Below are positions 31,148-33,433 of a stretch of 33,433 nucleotides of DNA, piece by piece. The stretch comes from Candidatus Sumerlaeota bacterium (lineage in GTDB: Bacteria > Sumerlaeota > Sumerlaeia > Sumerlaeales > Sumerlaeaceae): assembly GCA_026398535.1 (NCBI GenBank), contig JAPLSQ010000039.1, positions 1 through 33,433 on the forward strand, written 5' to 3'. Under the pieces are notes generated by a model. The model was given only the letters and a program-made list of their open reading frames with translations. It searched no databases and had not been told where the DNA came from. The stretch's first letter is position 1; every line of letters begins with the position of its first letter. The position numbers were made by a program, and so were the translations under genes.

Positions 31148-33433
31148 TTATTGATCGATCACGAGATTGTACACCCTCAACTCCAACTTGTCGATGAGGA
31201 CATTGCCCTTCTCCTGATTTTTCAAGGGGCCACCGCTGATGGTATTTAGTATGTCGATACCCATCCTGAGAGCGCGGTCTTTGCCGGAGGCAAAGGACGC
31301 GCTTCCAGGTCCTGGCAAGGCGCTGATCAGAGGCATCCTGGCCGCAATGGTTGAACCCGCGACATCCGGACGGATATCCTGGCTCAGAGCGGTATGCATG
31401 ATCATCGTGTACCATCCGCCGTTTTCTCCCGGCGTCTGTTTGTCGGGATTCAAGCTTCCGGCTCCTGGCAGCACTTGTTGTGCCATGGCATTGCTATAGG
31501 CGCCGGCGGCCTGAGCGCCGCCCATTTCCAGTTTCTGCGACCACGCGAAGCCGATGCCGCGCGCACGCATGCGAATCTGCGATTGCGCGTTGAGCTGTTG
31601 CGTGGAGGTCAGACGCCAGCGCAGGACGTACTGCTTGTTCTCATCCATACGAACCAGCGACGGGATGTCGGTGTAATCCTGCGGCGGATTGAAATCGCGC
31701 ACGGGAGCGCCCACCCTGTTCACCGGAACGTTGGCGCAGTCAAGCAAGACGCCGGTGACCGGGCTCTCGACGATCGCCGGCAACTGCGAAGGCAGTGCGC
31801 CGGTGTCTGATGTCGGTAAGTCGCCGGCAACCGCGCCGGGGATGTAAAGCAGCGTCTGGTTGTCAGCCGGGAAGTACGTCAACAAGTCGGACGGGTTGTA
31901 CGTCTTGGAAGGCGCAACCACGGTCGGAGTGATCTCTGAACGCGGATACGTGCCGATCACGCTCTCTGCCATGCCAAGCGTGCCTGTGAACTGCGGCTTG
32001 TCGCCGTACAGATCCCAGGCGCGAGAGAAGCCGGCCAGGCCGTCGCTCATCTTCGGAACGTCGATCGGCCACATGTCAACACGATACAGCGAGGGGTTGG
32101 TCGGATCTTGCGAGGGCGCAAGCTCCTGGTAAGTCGCGTCATGCGCGCCATTGACCGTGCCGTAGACCTCGAGCATCGAGTTGACCGCCGAACTGACGGT
32201 CAGACGCAGACGTAGGTTCGGAATTTCGTTCTTCGCCGCCTGTCCGCTGGCATAGATGTAGTACTTGGCGCGCACGACATTCTCCGTGCCGACCATCGTG
32301 TATGGCAACCACTCTACGTAGTTGGACTGCCACGAGCCGGAGCGGAACTTGCCCGCCTCAGCCGCAATGATCGTCGTAATGGCATGGTTGGCCGAACTGT
32401 AACCCCTCGTTGAACCATAGGTGTTCACGAACAGCCAGCCGCCCGGACCCGTCGAGTAGGGATCACCCGTGGTAAACGTGTCGTCCTGGGCCACACTGAA
32501 GCTTCTGGCCATATCCCACCGGGCGAAACAGGATGACGGCTTTCCGCCGACCGTCGAAAAGTAACCCCCCGCGTAGAGGTCGCTCCCGATCACCGCAAGG
32601 GCATTGACAGGGTTATTCATCCCGGTCCCCAGCGCCGACCACGACGACCCGTTCCACTTCGTGACGCAGTTCGCGCTCACTCCGTCCGCCGATGTGAATT
32701 CGCCCCCCACGTAGAGATCGCTCCCGATCACCGCAAGGGCATAGACAGAGTTATTCATCCCGGTCCCCAGCGCCGACCACGACGAGCCGTTCCACTTCGC
32801 AATCATGCTCGCGCTTGTCCCGCCCGCCGTATCGAAGTCCCCACCCGCGTAGAGGTCGCTCCCGATCACCGCAAGGGCATAGACAGCGCTGTCCACCCCG
32901 CTCCCCAGAGCCGACCAGGATGAGCCGTTCCATTTCGCAATGTAGTTCGCGCTCACCCCGCCCGCCGATGTGAACCTGCCCCCTGCATAGACGTCGCTCC
33001 CGCTCACCGCAAGGGCACAGACATCGGGATAATCGCCGCCACCGCTCATCCCGCTTCCCAGCGTCGACCAAGATGATCCGTCCCACTTGGCAATGCAACT
33101 CGCGCTTGTCTCGCCCGCCGTATCGAACCAGCCCCCTGCATAGACGTCGCTCCCAATCACCGCAAGGGCAGAGACAGAGGGATAATCGCCACCGCTCATC
33201 CCACCCCCCAGCGCCAACCACGACGAGCCATTCCACTTTGCAACGTAGTTCGCGCTCACCCCGCCCGCCATCGTGAAGTTGCCCCCCACGTATAGGTCGC
33301 TCCCGCTCACCGCAAGGGCCAAGACAACGCCATTCATCCCGCTCCCCGTTCCCAGCGCCGACCAGGACGAGCCGTCCCATTTCGCAATGCAGTTCGCGCT
33401 CACCCCGCCCGCCGTATCGAACCAGCCCCCCGC
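31148..33433 (-). CDS. Large surface-type protein: WNGSSW repeats plus C-terminal domain (5' end off window)
   Basis: The C-terminal 761 or so residues of a longer protein; the start lies beyond the right edge because the frame is open to 33433. Six full repeats of 46-51 residues are seen, each with KWNGSSWSALGxG, ALAVxGSDLYxGG and FxTAGGxSAN. This pattern fits beta-propeller blades seen in bacterial extracellular proteins. The last repeat runs into a non-repetitive domain of about 455 residues with no family I know, rich in Ser, Thr, Ala and Gly, ending in LELRVYNLVIDQ. No anchor, LPXTG or C-terminal sorting domain is visible. Secretion is inferred from composition. It is followed by a terminator. 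Confidence 0.85.
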   Translation of the reverse strand, partial: AGGWFDTAGGVSANCIAKWDGSSWSALGTGSGMNGVVLALAVSGSDLYVGGNFTMAGGVSANYVAKWNGSSWLALGGGMSGGDYPSVSALAVIGSDVYAGGWFDTAGETSASCIAKWDGSSWSTLGSGMSGGGDYPDVCALAVSGSDVYAGGRFTSAGGVSANYIAKWNGSSWSALGSGVDSAVYALAVIGSDLYAGGDFDTAGGTSASMIAKWNGSSWSALGTGMNNSVYALAVIGSDLYVGGEFTSADGVSANCVTKWNGSSWSALGTGMNNPVNALAVIGSDLYAGGYFSTVGGKPSSCFARWDMARSFSVAQDDTFTTGDPYSTGPGGWLFVNTYGSTRGYSSANHAITTIIAAEAGKFRSGSWQSNYVEWLPYTMVGTENVVRAKYYIYASGQAAKNEIPNLRLRLTVSSAVNSMLEVYGTVNGAHDATYQELAPSQDPTNPSLYRVDMWPIDVPKMSDGLAGFSRAWDLYGDKPQFTGTLGMAESVIGTYPRSEITPTVVAPSKTYNPSDLLTYFPADNQTLLYIPGAVAGDLPTSDTGALPSQLPAIVESPVTGVLLDCANVPVNRVGAPVRDFNPPQDYTDIPSLVRMDENKQYVLRWRLTSTQQLNAQSQIRMRARGIGFAWSQKLEMGGAQAAGAYSNAMAQQVLPGAGSLNPDKQTPGENGGWYTMIMHTALSQDIRPDVAGSTIAARMPLISALPGPGSASFASGKDRALRMGIDILNTISGGPLKNQEKGNVLIDKLELRVYNLVIDQ
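32530..33433. repeat. Tandem DNA repeats of 138-153 bp inside the repeat protein gene
   Basis: The landmark CGCTCCC recurs at 32581, 32719, 32857, 32995, 33148 and 33298, giving unit lengths of 138, 138, 138, 153 and 150 bases, all multiples of three. Long stretches between units are identical or nearly so at the DNA level, for example CCGATCACCGCAAGGGCA in several units. This points to recent duplication or gene conversion. The array continues past the right edge. Confidence 0.9.

Overview
The window looks like a chromosomal segment of a GC-rich (roughly 58-60%, estimated by eye) anaerobic bacterium. A pseudopilin ending in a WVLAGAGPDRD...DPTNGTxSDGD-type tail, an uncharacterised secreted family next to galactose genes, and a long repeat-rich surface protein recall Sumerlaeota, Hydrogenedentota or PVC-related candidate phyla. 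That placement is inference from memory of such proteins; no rRNA or marker set is present to prove it.

Layout. (1) 1-3490: accessory DNA. Five small minus-strand ORFs run toward position 1. Three of them are coupled by ATGA or GTGA overlaps, one carries an HTH-like segment and one a sigma-70-region-2-like segment. They are followed toward tRNA-Tyr by a non-coding zone of repeat arrays lying off the 3' end of the tRNA (3488-3574), the usual arrangement for a tRNA-anchored island or phage remnant. (2) 3730-9380, plus strand: pgk, comF, an uncharacterised secreted protein, then galK and galE, which overlap by ATGA. (3) 9563-12008, minus strand: a Y-family DNA polymerase with a GAAC-N4-GTTC LexA-like palindrome at its start, a half-size permease and a type II pseudopilin. 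(4) 12160-17619, minus strand: a three-gene hydC-hydB-hydA operon for a cytoplasmic, NAD(P)-linked [FeFe]-hydrogenase. HydB is a 1033-residue fusion of the NuoF-like flavoprotein with a complete GltD/NfnB-like FAD/NADPH module. A near-perfect Rex operator sits just upstream of hydC. (5) 17791-25226, plus strand: a lyase of the ArgH family, an exported D-aminoacylase-type amidohydrolase, an oligopeptide ABC ATPase, an N-acetylmuramoyl-L-alanine amidase, a membrane PIN-TRAM protein and a Tat-exported Mn-type superoxide dismutase. (6) 25315-28906: a sugar-1-phosphate nucleotidyltransferase (minus) diverges from a large secreted Pro/Asn/Lys-rich protein with a Trp/Tyr/Cys-rich C-terminus. (7) 28996-33433: a MobA-like nucleotidyltransferase and ribonuclease D (minus), tRNA-Leu(UAA) (plus), and the C-terminal part of a surface-type repeat protein (minus) that runs off the right edge.

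How it fits together. Sugar catabolism (Leloir genes, pgk) would yield NADH and reduced ferredoxin. The HydABC complex would reoxidise these to H2, and the Rex site suggests its expression follows the NADH/NAD+ ratio. The GltD-like half of HydB could bring NADPH, or a second flavin bifurcation site, into the same enzyme. This is the best candidate for an under-described system in the window. The second most interesting region is the repeat-rich tRNA-Tyr junction with its compact operon of unrecognised proteins.
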